A stretch of 64,000 nucleotides of DNA from Cryptosporangium aurantiacum (GCF_900143005.1 NZ_FRCS01000008.1:62001-126000), one strand, 5' to 3'. Shown: positions 1-8,857, counted from the stretch's first letter. Numbers and translations are program-made. The notes: a model not told the origin generated them from the sequence alone.

Positions 1-9
1 GTACCCGAC

Positions 10-483
10 ATGGCGAAGAAAAAGTTCCGGCTGGCGACCGTGCTACGGGCCCGCCAAGCGAAGGAGGACGCGGTCCGCGGCGAGGTGCTGGCGGCGCGCG
101 CCGCGCTGCGCGAAGCCGAGCTGGCTGCCGAGGAGCGCGGTGAGGTGCTGCGCGGGCGTCACGTGCCGGACGCCGCGATGGCTCGCACATACGTCGCCGC
201 GATCTCGGCCAGGCAGGCGCTCGCGGCGGAGCTGTTCGCGGCCAACCGCGTCGCCGCCGCGGCGCAGGAGGCGGTCGCCGAGAAGCTCCGCGAGCACTCC
301 GAGGCCTCCCGTGCCCGGCGCGCGGTGGAGAAGCTCAAGGAGAAACACGCCGCCGAGCAGGCCGCCGCCGAGCTCGCCGAGGACCAGCTCCTCGTCGACG
401 AATTGGCGACAACCCGAAGGTCGCGGGTCAAACCGCCGATGGAGAGTACGGAGTCCCCTGCCGAGCGCACCGACGCGCCCTGA
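10..483 (+). CDS. fliJ: Flagellar export chaperone FliJ
   Basis: This 157-residue protein is almost entirely charged alpha helix, rich in Ala, Glu, Lys and Arg with no hydrophobic segment, as expected for FliJ, the coiled-coil stalk of the flagellar type III export ATPase (FliI-FliH-FliJ). The Lys-rich opening (MAKKKFRLATVLRARQ) resembles other FliJ N-termini. The family is poorly conserved, so position carries much of the weight: it lies immediately before the hydrolase, fliK, flgD and flgE. ATG at 10 is nearly at the window edge, so its ribosome site and the expected upstream fliI cannot be judged. Confidence 0.8.
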   Translation: MAKKKFRLATVLRARQAKEDAVRGEVLAARAALREAELAAEERGEVLRGRHVPDAAMARTYVAAISARQALAAELFAANRVAAAAQEAVAEKLREHSEASRARRAVEKLKEKHAAEQAAAELAEDQLLVDELATTRRSRVKPPMESTESPAERTDAP

Positions 484-541
484 AGGGGAGCAGTACGGGT
501 GCATGCGGGGGCGATGCACCGGTGCAGTACGGGGGGCAACG

Positions 542-1612
542 TTGACCGGACTGGCCGAGGTCTCTTCGCGGATCCTGGCGATCCAGACCCAGATGCAGCA
601 GATGGCGACGCGGTTCGGTGCCGGTATCGGCCCGACCGGGTTCGCCAGTGCGCTGGACGCCGCCCGCGCCGACGCCGCCGGGTCCGTTGACACCAGCGCC
701 GGAACCGCCGGAGCCTCGAACACCAGCACCGCCGCCCGGGTGGGGAACGCGCTGAACCCGAGCGGTCCGACCGGCGGCGACATCGTGACCGCCGCCCGCA
801 AGTACCTCGGCGTGCCGTACGTGTTCGGCGGCACCGACCCGATGCGGGGCCTGGACTGCTCCGGGCTCGTCCAGCGGGTGTTCAAGGACCTGGGTGTCGA
901 CGTCCCCAGGCTGGTCCGGCACCAGCGGCTGGAGGGCACCCCGGTGCCTTCGATGAAGCAGGCGAAACCCGGTGACCTGCTGGTCTTCGACGGGTACGAA
1001 CACATCGGCATCTACGTCGGCAACGGCAAGATGCTGCACGCCCCCGAGCCCGGCGAACGGGTGAAGATCGGCTCCGTCTACGAGACGCCGACCTCGATCC
1101 GCCGCGTGCTACCCGCCGAGGAGCTACAGACCTCAGCGGCCAACGCCGCGGGGAGCCTGCTGCGCACCGCCGCGCTCCGCGAGTCCGCGTCCGCCGCCGG
1201 CACCGCCGGGAGCGTGCTCGCCGGCGTGCCGTTCGCGGGCCTGTTCACCAACGCCGGCGCCCGGCGCGGCATCTCACCCGCCCTGCTGGCCGCGGTCGCG
1301 AAGATCGAGTCGAACTACGACCCGGACGCGGTGAGCCCGGCCGGCGCTCGCGGCCTCATGCAGATCATGCCCGGCACCGCTCGCGACCTCGGGGTCGATC
1401 CGTTCGTCCCGACCCAGGCGGTGGACGGTGCCGCACGTCTTCTCCGGCAGCACCTGACCGAGTTCGGGTCGTTGCCACTGGCCCTCGCCGCCTACAACGC
1501 GGGCGGGGGCGCGGTCCGCCGCTACGACGGCATCCCGCCGTACGCGGAGACCCAGGACTACGTCGTCAAGGTGCAGAACGCCCTTCGCGCGCTCGGAAAG
1601 GACGCATCATGA
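542..1612 (+). CDS. Dual peptidoglycan hydrolase: NlpC/P60 plus lytic transglycosylase
   Basis: The protein (about 356 residues) has an NlpC/P60 cysteine peptidase domain (about 75-185) followed by an SLT-type lytic transglycosylase domain (about 235-350). Visible catalytic residues are Cys106 in DCSGLV, His154 in EHIGIYVG, and Glu256 in KIESNYDP, followed by GARGLMQIMPGTA and ALAAYNAGGGAV. It should cut both stem peptides and glycan strands, probably opening the wall for the rod or hook. The TTG at 542 was chosen because a G-rich ribosome site (531-536) lies just upstream and the family-like N-terminus TGLAEVSSRI begins there; ATG at 503 is the alternative. No clear signal peptide is seen, so export through the flagellar channel is possible (inference). 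Its stop overlaps the fliK start (ATGA). Confidence 0.88.
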   Translation: MTGLAEVSSRILAIQTQMQQMATRFGAGIGPTGFASALDAARADAAGSVDTSAGTAGASNTSTAARVGNALNPSGPTGGDIVTAARKYLGVPYVFGGTDPMRGLDCSGLVQRVFKDLGVDVPRLVRHQRLEGTPVPSMKQAKPGDLLVFDGYEHIGIYVGNGKMLHAPEPGERVKIGSVYETPTSIRRVLPAEELQTSAANAAGSLLRTAALRESASAAGTAGSVLAGVPFAGLFTNAGARRGISPALLAAVAKIESNYDPDAVSPAGARGLMQIMPGTARDLGVDPFVPTQAVDGAARLLRQHLTEFGSLPLALAAYNAGGGAVRRYDGIPPYAETQDYVVKVQNALRALGKDAS

Positions 1613-3582
1613 GCATCCTCCCCCTTCCCCCGGCGACCACGACCGCCATGTCGCTGGCCGCCGCGACCAACAGCGTGCCGGCCCGCCCGGCCGGTGAGAT
1701 GGGCACCGACAACGGTGGCCGCCAGCGGCAGGAGCAGGACGAGGAGTTCGTCTCCGCGCTGCAGGCCGCGTCCAGCAGCAAGGGCGCCGAGGACGCGACG
1801 GTCTCCGAGCGCGGCCCCTCGGAGGGGCCGCGCCGCAAGGCCGCCGCGCGCAGTGCCGAGGAGGACACCGACCGGCGTGCGGTGCTGACCGGCCAGACCT
1901 GGCACACGACGATGACCGGGATGCCCGCGCCCGACGCGGCGGGCGCGCTCGCGCTGCCCGCGGCGCTGCTGGCCCACGGCCAGCTCGCGCTCGGCACGAC
2001 CGGGTCCGGTGACATCAATGCGGACGCTCCGCCGGTGGCCGTCGTCGGCATCGGCGTCGTCACTGAGCCGGAGGGCGGCGTGCCGGGCGGCCCGGCGCTG
2101 AAGCCGGCCGCGCTGGGTAATGCCACCGGGCTGACCGGGTTCCCCGGGCTGACCGGCCTGGCCGACGCCGGAGCGCCCGGACTGACCGTCGTCGACGCCG
2201 CCCAGGCACGCCCCGCGGTCGAAGCCGCGATCACTGCCAACGCCGACAGCGCCGCCGCCGCGGCCGCGTTCGCCGGTGAGACAGTCGCGCCGGAGGCGGG
2301 CGCGGGTCGTCCGAACCCGGTGCCCGGCGTCGGTGGCGCGACACCGACGGCCGGTGCGTTCCCGCTGGGCCTGCGTCCGGTTGCGCTCGCGCCGGGTGTC
2401 GCGGGCGCGGGTACCGAGACCGGTGTCCCGGTTCCGGGCGCCACCGCCGCCGTGCCGGGCACCACCGGACCGGGCATGCCTGGAGCCGGCGTCCCCGGGC
2501 CGGGTACCCCCGTAACCGCCGCCGTGCCGGGCACCGCCGTCCCAGGCACCACCGCAGAGCCGGGCACCACCGCCGGGCAGGGCACGGCCGCCGCGACGGG
2601 CACCGCCGTACCGGGTGTCGACCTGGGTGCCGCGGTCGGAACGCCTGCCACCGGCACCGTGCCGCCCGCGGGTGGCCCGCCGGACGCCGCAGCGGCCGCG
2701 CTCGCGGCCGGACCGCCGACCGTGCCGACGCAGCCTGCCACCGGCTGGCTCGGGCAGCTCAACCCCGCCACCCAGGCCGGAGCCGTACCGGGCATCGGTG
2801 CGGACGCAGCGGCGCAGGCCGTCGCAGCCGCACCGATCCCGGCGCCCGGCGGCCCGCTCCCTGCGCCGGCTGCTCCGCCGGGCCTGACGGCCTACACCCC
2901 GGCGACCGGCGTCGACGCCGGCCCGGCCGGGGACGACGGCACCGGCGAGGAGTCCGAGCAGCGCGGCGCCGAGGGCACTGCGATGCCGGAGGCCACGTTC
3001 GCCCCCACCCCGGCGGCGGCCGGACCCGACCCGAACCTGATCACGCCGAACCTCGCGACACCGGACCTGGGCGCGACCACGTCGGTCGACCTCACCGGTG
3101 CCGGGGCGGCCGAGCAGGCGCCGGCGCCTCCCCCGGCCGCGCAGGTGGCCGACCAGATCATCCCGTTGCGGACGCAGGGCGACGGCGTGCACCGGATCGC
3201 GATGGAGTTGCGCCCGGACGACCTGGGCACGATCGGCGTCGTCGCGGAGATCCGCAACGGCCAGGTCCACCTGCACTTCACCGGCGCCAACGAGCTGACC
3301 AGGGAGACGCTGCGCGCGGCGCTGCCGGAGTTGCGGCAGCAGCTCGAGGACGCCGGGTTCGCCGGTGCCGCGTTCGACTTCACCGAGGGCTCCGGAGCCG
3401 GCCAGAACGACCGGCGCGGGTTCGGCGCGGCCGACCAGGGCTTCGGTAACCAGCCCGGCCGGGGCGGTCAGCGGGAGAACCCGGGCGGCGAGAACCCACG
3501 ACCCACCGGCCAGCGGCCGCCGGGGTACGCCGAGCCGACGACCCCGGGGACCAGCCGCCACGCCCTCGACCTCCAGGTCTGA
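1609..3582 (+). CDS. fliK: Flagellar hook-length control protein FliK
   Basis: A 657-residue protein, longer than typical FliK (about 400-500). The first ~500 residues are low-complexity Ala/Pro/Gly/Thr with many PGT, PGTT and PGVP steps, which may act as the extended molecular ruler. The C-terminal ~100 residues form the conserved Flg_hook domain (IAMELRPDDLGTIGVVAEI, then HLHFTGANELTRETLRAAL and LRQQLEDAGF), which switches FlhB from hook to filament export. A Gly/Arg/Pro-rich tail follows. It is coupled to the hydrolase upstream by a 4-base overlap and sits 2 bases before flgD, matching the usual fliK-flgD-flgE order. Confidence 0.92.
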   Translation: MSILPLPPATTTAMSLAAATNSVPARPAGEMGTDNGGRQRQEQDEEFVSALQAASSSKGAEDATVSERGPSEGPRRKAAARSAEEDTDRRAVLTGQTWHTTMTGMPAPDAAGALALPAALLAHGQLALGTTGSGDINADAPPVAVVGIGVVTEPEGGVPGGPALKPAALGNATGLTGFPGLTGLADAGAPGLTVVDAAQARPAVEAAITANADSAAAAAAFAGETVAPEAGAGRPNPVPGVGGATPTAGAFPLGLRPVALAPGVAGAGTETGVPVPGATAAVPGTTGPGMPGAGVPGPGTPVTAAVPGTAVPGTTAEPGTTAGQGTAAATGTAVPGVDLGAAVGTPATGTVPPAGGPPDAAAAALAAGPPTVPTQPATGWLGQLNPATQAGAVPGIGADAAAQAVAAAPIPAPGGPLPAPAAPPGLTAYTPATGVDAGPAGDDGTGEESEQRGAEGTAMPEATFAPTPAAAGPDPNLITPNLATPDLGATTSVDLTGAGAAEQAPAPPPAAQVADQIIPLRTQGDGVHRIAMELRPDDLGTIGVVAEIRNGQVHLHFTGANELTRETLRAALPELRQQLEDAGFAGAAFDFTEGSGAGQNDRRGFGAADQGFGNQPGRGGQRENPGGENPRPTGQRPPGYAEPTTPGTSRHALDLQV

Positions 3583-3584
3583 CG

Positions 3585-4613
3585 ATGACGACTCCCATCA
3601 ACAATTCCGCGAACCGCGGTGCCGCGCTCAACGAGGCACTCGGCGCCCCGCCGACCAAACCGCCGTCCGCGGAACTCGACAAGGACGCGTTCCTCAAGCT
3701 GCTGGTCGCCCAGCTGAAGTACCAGGATCCGCTGAACCCGGCGCAGGGCACCGAGTTCGTCTCCCAGACGGCGCAGTTCACCACCGTGGAGAAGCTCACC
3801 GACCTGGCCGAGGTGCAGCAGCAGATGCTCACCGCGCAGCTGACGCTCGGCGCCGCGAACCTGGTCGGTAAGGAAGTCACCTACACGGATTCGAACGGCA
3901 ACCCGGTGACCGGCACGGTGACCGGCGCGACGATCGGCACGAACCCGAGCGTCACGGTGAACGGACTCTCGATCCCGATGTCGAACGTGACCGGGATCGG
4001 GAAGGTCGCGCAGACGACCGCGGCGCCGACGACCGGTGCCGCCGAGGGCAGTTTCACGCCGATCGGTGATGCGGTTCCGGGCGCGACCACTCCCCAGGGC
4101 GCGACGCCCCCACCCGCGACCACCCCGGCCCCGGGCACCACCCCGGCTCCCGGCACCACGACAGCCCCAGGCACCGCCACGGCTCCGGGCACTACAGCCC
4201 CAGGCACCACAGCCCCAGGCACCACAGCCCCAGGCACCACAGCCCCAGGCACCACAGCCCCAGGCACCACAGCCCCAGGCACAACGACTGCTCCGGGCGC
4301 GACCGCCCCGGCCGCGCCGGGCGCAACCACCCCGGGAACCGCAACCGCGCCCGGGACGGCGGCGCCCGGGACGGTGGCGCCCGGTGCTACGGCGCCCGGC
4401 ACGGCGGCCCCCGGGACGGTGGCGCCCGGTGCTACGGCACCAGGCACGGCCGCGCCGGCCGCTACAGCGCCCGGTACCGCTCCGGCGAGCACCACCACGG
4501 TCAACACCGGGACCACGACCGGCAGCCCGACGCCCACCACCGCGTCGCCGACCACGCCGCCTGGCCCGACCACACCCGGCACGGCGCCCGGCGCCACCAC
4601 TGCGGGCGCCTGA
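3585..4613 (+). CDS. flgD: Hook-capping protein FlgD with a long PGT-repeat tail
   Basis: Residues about 20-80 carry the FlgD signature ([20 protein letters not shown], then [15 protein letters not shown] and ALNL-like [10 protein letters not shown]), identifying the scaffold that caps the growing hook and directs FlgE assembly. A short beta-rich part follows to about residue 145. The remaining ~190 residues are a Pro/Gly/Thr/Ala tail built of [10 protein letters not shown] and APGTV units and are absent from classical FlgD. The start ATG lies 2 bases after the fliK stop. The tail could be an unstructured spacer for export or wall passage; this is inference. Confidence 0.93.
   Translation: MTTPINNSANRGAALNEALGAPPTKPPSAELDKDAFLKLLVAQLKYQDPLNPAQGTEFVSQTAQFTTVEKLTDLAEVQQQMLTAQLTLGAANLVGKEVTYTDSNGNPVTGTVTGATIGTNPSVTVNGLSIPMSNVTGIGKVAQTTAAPTTGAAEGSFTPIGDAVPGATTPQGATPPPATTPAPGTTPAPGTTTAPGTATAPGTTAPGTTAPGTTAPGTTAPGTTAPGTTAPGTTTAPGATAPAAPGATTPGTATAPGTAAPGTVAPGATAPGTAAPGTVAPGATAPGTAAPAATAPGTAPASTTTVNTGTTTGSPTPTTASPTTPPGPTTPGTAPGATTAGA
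4186..4287 (+). repeat. 15-base tandem repeat inside flgD
   Basis: A run of near-identical 15-base units (ACAGCCCCAGGCACC) encodes repeated TAPGT pentapeptides in the FlgD tail. A second, more diverged set with GCGCCCGG(G/T) steps follows at about 4351-4450. The units are direct, in frame and lack spacers, so this is a coding minisatellite prone to copy-number change by slippage. Confidence 0.9.
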
Positions 4614-4647
4614 GCGCCACGCGTTATCGATCAAAGGAGCCGATCAC

Positions 4648-5859
4648 ATGCTGCGCTCGCTCTTCTCCGGTATCAGCGGTCTTCGCGCCCACCAGCAGAT
4701 GATGGACGTCACCGGCAACAACATCGCGAACGTGAACACGGCCGGCTTCAAATCCAGCCAAGCCGTCTTCCAAGACACCCTGAACCAGATGCTGAAATCC
4801 CCGGCCGCACCCCAGGACGAGGTCCAGGGCGGTACCAACCCGGCCCAGGTCGGCCTCGGCGTCCAGCTGGCGGGCATCTCCACGAACTTCACCCAGGGCT
4901 CGGCCCAGACCACCGGCCGCAGCACGGACCTGATGATCACCGGCGACGGGTTCTTCACGGTGAAGAACAACGAGGAGACGCTCTACACCCGGTCCGGCTC
5001 GTTCTCGTTCGACGCCGACGGGTCGCTCGTCACCGCCGACGGTGCCCGGGTCCAGGGGTGGGTCGCCGACCCGGAGACCGGCGAGATCCCGTCGAACACG
5101 ACACCGACCAACCTGTCGCTCCCGATCAGCACGCTGCTCGCCCCGTCGCAGACCACCGAGGTCACGTTCGCAGGCAACCTGCCCAGCGACGCCGAGGAGG
5201 GCACGGTCGTCACCCCGTCGCTGACCGTCTATGACGGCTCCGGCAACGCGACCGAGCTCACCGTCACGCTCACCAAGACCGCGGCGACGAACGTCTGGAA
5301 TCTGAACGTCGGCGACGGTACCAACGCGCCCGAGGTCACCGGAACCATCACCTTCGATGACGACGGCACCAACCCCGTCACCGACCCGTCTCCCCTGACG
5401 TTCGCGGCCACGGCCGGCGATATCGACGTCGATTTGGCCGGCCTGACGAACTACGCGGGCACCACGACCGTCGCACCCCAGAACCAGGACGGGTACGCGA
5501 TGGGCTCGCTGCAGGGCTTCTCGATCACCAAGGACGGCCAGCTGGTCGGCTCGTTCACCAACGGGCTGCGGAAGCCGCTCGGCCAGATCGCGCTGGCGTC
5601 GTTCAACAACGCGGCCGGCCTGGAGAAGGCCGGTGGCTCGATGTTCCGCGGCACGGTCAACTCCGGTGTCGCCCAGCTCGGCACGCCGGGCGGCGGCAGC
5701 CGCGGCTCGATCATGGGCGGCACGCTGGAGATGTCGAACGTCGACCTGGCCAGCGAGTTCACGAACTTGATCATCGCCCAGCGCGGCTTCCAGGCGAACT
5801 CGAAGGTGATCAGCACCTCCGACGAGCTCCTCAACGACCTGGTCAACCTCAAGCGCTGA
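4648..5859 (+). CDS. flgE: Flagellar hook protein FlgE
   Basis: The 403-residue protein starts with the rod/hook family motif (MLRSLFSGISGLRAHQQMMD, then GNNIANVNTAGFKSSQ) and ends with the matching helix (MSNVDLASEFTNLIIAQRGF, then NSKVISTSDELLNDLVNLKR). The middle contains a typical hook outer domain (TFAGNLPSDAE, GYAMGSLQGFSITKDG). It polymerises on the rod to form the universal joint of the flagellum. ATG 4648 has a good ribosome site (AAAGGAG at 4634-4640), and the longer upstream open frame overlaps flgD. It is the last gene before a 396-base gap with hairpins. Confidence 0.97.
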   Translation: MLRSLFSGISGLRAHQQMMDVTGNNIANVNTAGFKSSQAVFQDTLNQMLKSPAAPQDEVQGGTNPAQVGLGVQLAGISTNFTQGSAQTTGRSTDLMITGDGFFTVKNNEETLYTRSGSFSFDADGSLVTADGARVQGWVADPETGEIPSNTTPTNLSLPISTLLAPSQTTEVTFAGNLPSDAEEGTVVTPSLTVYDGSGNATELTVTLTKTAATNVWNLNVGDGTNAPEVTGTITFDDDGTNPVTDPSPLTFAATAGDIDVDLAGLTNYAGTTTVAPQNQDGYAMGSLQGFSITKDGQLVGSFTNGLRKPLGQIALASFNNAAGLEKAGGSMFRGTVNSGVAQLGTPGGGSRGSIMGGTLEMSNVDLASEFTNLIIAQRGFQANSKVISTSDELLNDLVNLKR

Positions 5860-5909
5860 TGTGCCGGGGCCGCGCCCGCCGCACGAAGCGGCGGGCGGCG
5901 GGACGGGAG

Positions 5910-5930
5910 GCGGCCGGGCGCCCCGGCCGC
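5910..5930. terminator. Hairpin after flgE
   Basis: A perfect 9-bp stem (GCGGCCGGG / CCCGGCCGC) with a 3-base loop lies 50 bases after the flgE stop. There is no T-run, which is common for actinobacterial terminators. Function is inferred. Confidence 0.45.
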
Positions 5931-6058
5931 TTGCGGTGGCGCGCGGCAGAGCGTCCGGAAGTGCCGTTCGAACAGGCGTTGCAGGGCCCGACGGGTGCAC
6001 GCGGGTTGCATGGGCCGGAAGGCGCATTTCGCGCACCGGCGCACTCCCCGAGCTGGTC

Positions 6059-6088
6059 CGTTCGGGCGGTCGAAAGACCGCCCGAACG
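6059..6088. terminator. Strong hairpin with GAAA tetraloop
   Basis: A perfect 13-bp stem (CGTTCGGGCGGTC / GACCGCCCGAACG) closes on a GAAA tetraloop about 200 bases after flgE. It probably terminates the fliJ-flgE transcript. There is no T-tract, so a processing or stability role is also possible. Confidence 0.6.
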
Positions 6089-6169
6089 CCACCCCAACTC
6101 AAACCGTACGCACGTACTTTCCGCAACCGGGAACCAACCGGAGTGCGCCCGTACCGCGACCTGCGATTC

Positions 6170-6197
6170 CTCACGCGTGTGGGCGGTCGGCCGATGA
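6170..6197 (+). promoter_or_regulatory. Motility sigma-type promoter for flbD-motAB
   Basis: CTCA (6170-6173), 16 bases, then GCCGATGA (6190-6197), about 59 bases before the flbD start. The -10 box matches 7 of 8 bases of the sigma-28 consensus GCCGATAA. The same spacing recurs at six other motility promoters in this window. Confidence 0.65.
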
Positions 6198-6255
6198 CTC
6201 AGTTGACAGGACTCAGGGATGAGCCCGCCGAGACGAACTCCAGGGACGGACTGCC

Positions 6256-6537
6256 GTGATTATCGTGACGCGCCTGAACGGCCAGGAATTCGCCTTGAAC
6301 CCCGACTTGATCGAGCGTGCCGACAGCACGCCCGACACGGTGATCACGCTCGTCGACGGGACCAAGTACCTCGTCTCCGAGTCCCTGAGCGAGGTGGCAC
6401 GCCTGATCCGTGAATTTCGGGCTTCGGTCATTGCCGAAGCCCAGCGGGCCGTACCGCCCACCAACACCCCGACCCTGACCGCCGTGGATGACGCTGCGCC
6501 GCAGACCGTCGTCCCGCTGCACCGCCGGGAGCGCTGA
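6256..6537 (+). CDS. flbD: FlbD-family flagellar protein
   Basis: A 93-residue protein whose first ~65 residues match the short FlbD family found next to motA in many Gram-positives (MIIVTRLNGQEFALNPDLIE, then TLVDGTKYLVSESLSEVARL). Its exact role is not established; it is not the Caulobacter NtrC-type FlbD. The GTG at 6256 is preceded by a GGGACGGA ribosome site. The stop overlaps the motA start (TGATG), so the two are translationally coupled. The C-terminal 25 residues are a Pro/Thr-rich extension. Confidence 0.85.
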   Translation: MIIVTRLNGQEFALNPDLIERADSTPDTVITLVDGTKYLVSESLSEVARLIREFRASVIAEAQRAVPPTNTPTLTAVDDAAPQTVVPLHRRER

Positions 6538-7304
6538 TGGACCCCGCTAGCATTATCGGACTAGTTGTCGCCTTTGCCATCGTCTTCACCACGATCATCC
6601 TCGAGGGCGGTAGCGTCGGCTCGATCTTCTTGGTCGCGCCACTGCTGCTCGTATTCGGTGGTGCGATCGCCGCCGCGATGACCGGCAGCACGCTGCAGGA
6701 CACGATCGCGTTCTTCAAGAACTTCGTCGGTGGCCTGACGGCCAAGAAGGTGGACGCCGGTGCGTCCGTCGACACGATCGTCAAGCTGGCCGAGCGGGCC
6801 CGTAAGGAAGGCCTGCTCGCACTCGAGGACGCGATCAAGGACGTCAAGGACCCGTTCCTCAAGGACGGCCTGCAGCTCGCCGTCGACGGTACCGACCCGG
6901 AGGAGCTCCGGGAGATCCTCGAGGGGCAGATCGAGGCGAAGAAGAAGCGGGACAAGACCGCCGCGAAGTTCTTCGCCGACCTCGGTGCGTACGCACCCAC
7001 GATCGGCATCATCGGTACCACCACCGGTCTGATCCACGCGCTGGAGAACCTGGCGGAGCCCGAGAAGCTCGGTCACGTCATCGCGGCCGCGTTCGTCGCG
7101 ACCCTCTGGGGTCTGCTGTCGGCGAACCTGATGTGGCTGCCGATGGCCTCCCGGCTCAAGCGGTTCAGTGAGCTGGAGGTCGACCAGATGAACCTCTCGA
7201 TCGAGGGCATCATGGCGATCCAGGCCGGCGCCAACCCGCGTCTGGTCGCGCAGAAGCTGAAGTCGCTGCTTCCGAACCCGGCGCCCGCCAAGGCGGCTGC
7301 CTGA
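6537..7304 (+). CDS. motA: Flagellar stator protein MotA
   Basis: The 255-residue length and four membrane spans are as in MotA. Spans 1 and 2 are at about 5-50 and spans 3 and 4 at about 150-205 (APTIGIIGTTTGLIHALENL, then HVIAAAFVATLWGLLSANLM). The cytoplasmic loop contains the charged stretch (EELREILEGQIEAKKKRDK) that contacts FliG. With MotB it forms the ion channel that turns the rotor. It overlaps flbD by 3 bases, and motB follows after one base. Confidence 0.96.
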   Translation: MDPASIIGLVVAFAIVFTTIILEGGSVGSIFLVAPLLLVFGGAIAAAMTGSTLQDTIAFFKNFVGGLTAKKVDAGASVDTIVKLAERARKEGLLALEDAIKDVKDPFLKDGLQLAVDGTDPEELREILEGQIEAKKKRDKTAAKFFADLGAYAPTIGIIGTTTGLIHALENLAEPEKLGHVIAAAFVATLWGLLSANLMWLPMASRLKRFSELEVDQMNLSIEGIMAIQAGANPRLVAQKLKSLLPNPAPAKAAA

Positions 7305-7305
7305 C

Positions 7306-8331
7306 ATGTCCGGCGGCGGGGGCCACGGCAAACGGAAGAAGCACGAAGAGCACGAGGAGCACGAGAACCACGAAAGGTGGCTCGTCAGCTACTCGGACAT
7401 GATGACGCTCCTGATGGTGCTGTTCCTCGTGCTCTTCGCCATGAGCAACGTCGACCAGACGAAGGTCATCCTCCTCCAGGAGGGCTTCAACCAGGCGTTC
7501 GGCACCAACACCGTCTTGCAAGGCTCGAGCTCGGTGCTGCAGAGCAGTTCCTCTGACAGCGCCGGGCTCGACATGGCGGCGGGCTCCGGCCCGGCCGGCC
7601 AGCTGACCGAGGAAGAGAAGGCGCTGGTCAAGAAGGCGGTCGCGGCTGCGGATCTCGCCGCGGCGCAGACCCGGATGCTGGCCGCCGAAGCCGAGGCGGA
7701 AAACCTCACCGAGGCGCAGCAGAAGATCACCGCCGCACTGAAGCAGCAGGGCCTGGCCGGCGACGCCTCGTTCACGATCGACGAACGCGGCCTGGTCGTC
7801 ACGATCATCACCAACGCGGTGATCTTCACCGGTGACAGCGCGGTCCTCCGCCCGGTCGGTCAGAGGATCCTGCACGCGGTCGGCCCGACGCTCAAGGCGC
7901 TGCCGAACAGCATCGAGGTGGACGGCCACACCAACCAGTTGCCGGTACCGACGCGCAACTACCCGTCGGCCTGGGAGCTGTCGACCGCGCGGGCCAGCGC
8001 CGTCGTCCGGTACCTCACCGGCAACGAGGGCATCGCGGCGAACCGTCTACGCGCGGTCGGCTTCGCCGGCACCAAGCCGCTGATCAGCCCCAGCGACCCG
8101 CGTTCGGTGAGGCAGAACCGCCGGGTGGAGATCGTCGTCCTCTCCGACCTGCCCGACGACACCAGCTCGCTCCTCCCGGCCGCGGCGAAGTCCGTCTCGG
8201 CGTCCTCGACGGCCACGGCCACACCGACGCCGACCGCGAGCGAAACCGCGGAGCCTGCGGAGACGGAGGAGGGCGCTACCCCATCCGCCACGACCTCCGA
8301 TCACTCGACGGAAACCGATTCGCACGACTAA
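7306..8331 (+). CDS. motB: Flagellar stator protein MotB
   Basis: The 341-residue protein has a charged His/Glu-rich cytoplasmic start, one membrane span (about 32-46) beginning with SYSDMMTLLMVLFLVLFAM, and a C-terminal OmpA-like peptidoglycan-binding domain (about 165-290: VDGHTNQLPV, SAWELSTARASAVVRYL, NRRVEIVVL). Asp31 in SYSD is the expected ion-binding residue. A Ser/Thr/Ala/Glu-rich tail of ~50 residues is extra. It anchors the stator to the wall. It starts 1 base after the motA stop. Confidence 0.96.
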   Translation: MSGGGGHGKRKKHEEHEEHENHERWLVSYSDMMTLLMVLFLVLFAMSNVDQTKVILLQEGFNQAFGTNTVLQGSSSVLQSSSSDSAGLDMAAGSGPAGQLTEEEKALVKKAVAAADLAAAQTRMLAAEAEAENLTEAQQKITAALKQQGLAGDASFTIDERGLVVTIITNAVIFTGDSAVLRPVGQRILHAVGPTLKALPNSIEVDGHTNQLPVPTRNYPSAWELSTARASAVVRYLTGNEGIAANRLRAVGFAGTKPLISPSDPRSVRQNRRVEIVVLSDLPDDTSSLLPAAAKSVSASSTATATPTPTASETAEPAETEEGATPSATTSDHSTETDSHD

Positions 8332-8360
8332 AGTGCGAAAAATGATGATCGGTACGTTCG

Positions 8361-8816
8361 ATGGCAGATGAGGACAAGGACAAGGAGAAGAAGAAGGGCG
8401 GCAGCAAGAAGCTGCTGATCATCATCGTGGCTGCGGTGGTGGTCCTGATCGGCGGCGGCCTCGGTGCCTACTTCGCGTTCTTCTCCGGCTCGGGCGAAGA
8501 AGAGGCCCATCCCGAGCCCACGCCCAGCGCCGTCGTCGTCGCGGAGGCCATCACGGTCAACCTCGCCGACGGGCACTACCTGAAGATTGCGATCGGCCTG
8601 CAAACGACCACCGAAGCGCACGAGACGGTAGACACCAGCAAGGCGCTCGACCTGGTCATCTCGCAGTTCAGCAACCTCGAGGTGGCGGAGCTCTCGACCA
8701 ACAAACAGCGGGAAGCAGAGAAGGCCGAACTGACCGAGAAGGTCGTCGAGGCCTACACCCAGGAGGGGCACGAATACGTGATGGCGGTGTATTTCACCGA
8801 GTTCGTCATCCAGTGA
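8361..8816 (+). CDS. fliL: Flagellar basal body-associated protein FliL
   Basis: A 151-residue single-span protein: Lys-rich cytoplasmic start (about 1-15), membrane span (LLIIIVAAVVVLIGGGLGAY), then a periplasmic domain with the FliL pattern (ITVNLADGHYLKIAIGLQTT, then ending in VYFTEFVIQ). FliL surrounds the stator and supports torque. It lies 29 bases after motB and 76 bases before fliM. Confidence 0.93.
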   Translation: MADEDKDKEKKKGGSKKLLIIIVAAVVVLIGGGLGAYFAFFSGSGEEEAHPEPTPSAVVVAEAITVNLADGHYLKIAIGLQTTTEAHETVDTSKALDLVISQFSNLEVAELSTNKQREAEKAELTEKVVEAYTQEGHEYVMAVYFTEFVIQ

Positions 8817-8857
8817 CGGGCGTTATCGCCGTTCACAATTACATGAAACGCATTCTG

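Larger units (their letters stand above)
5860..6255. other. 396-base intergenic region between flgE and flbD
   Basis: No convincing gene was found. It holds two perfect hairpins (5910-5930 and 6059-6088) and, near its right end, a motility-sigma-like promoter (6170-6197). The layout suggests the end of one flagellar transcript and the start of the next. Confidence 0.7.

Noticed and set aside
140-541. Long upstream extension of the peptidoglycan hydrolase reading frame
   Set aside because: It lies in an alternative frame of fliJ and encodes only Arg/Pro/Ser-rich low-complexity sequence.
4186-4287. Direct repeats in flgD as a CRISPR-like array
   Set aside because: The units are contiguous, lack spacers and encode an in-frame repeat.
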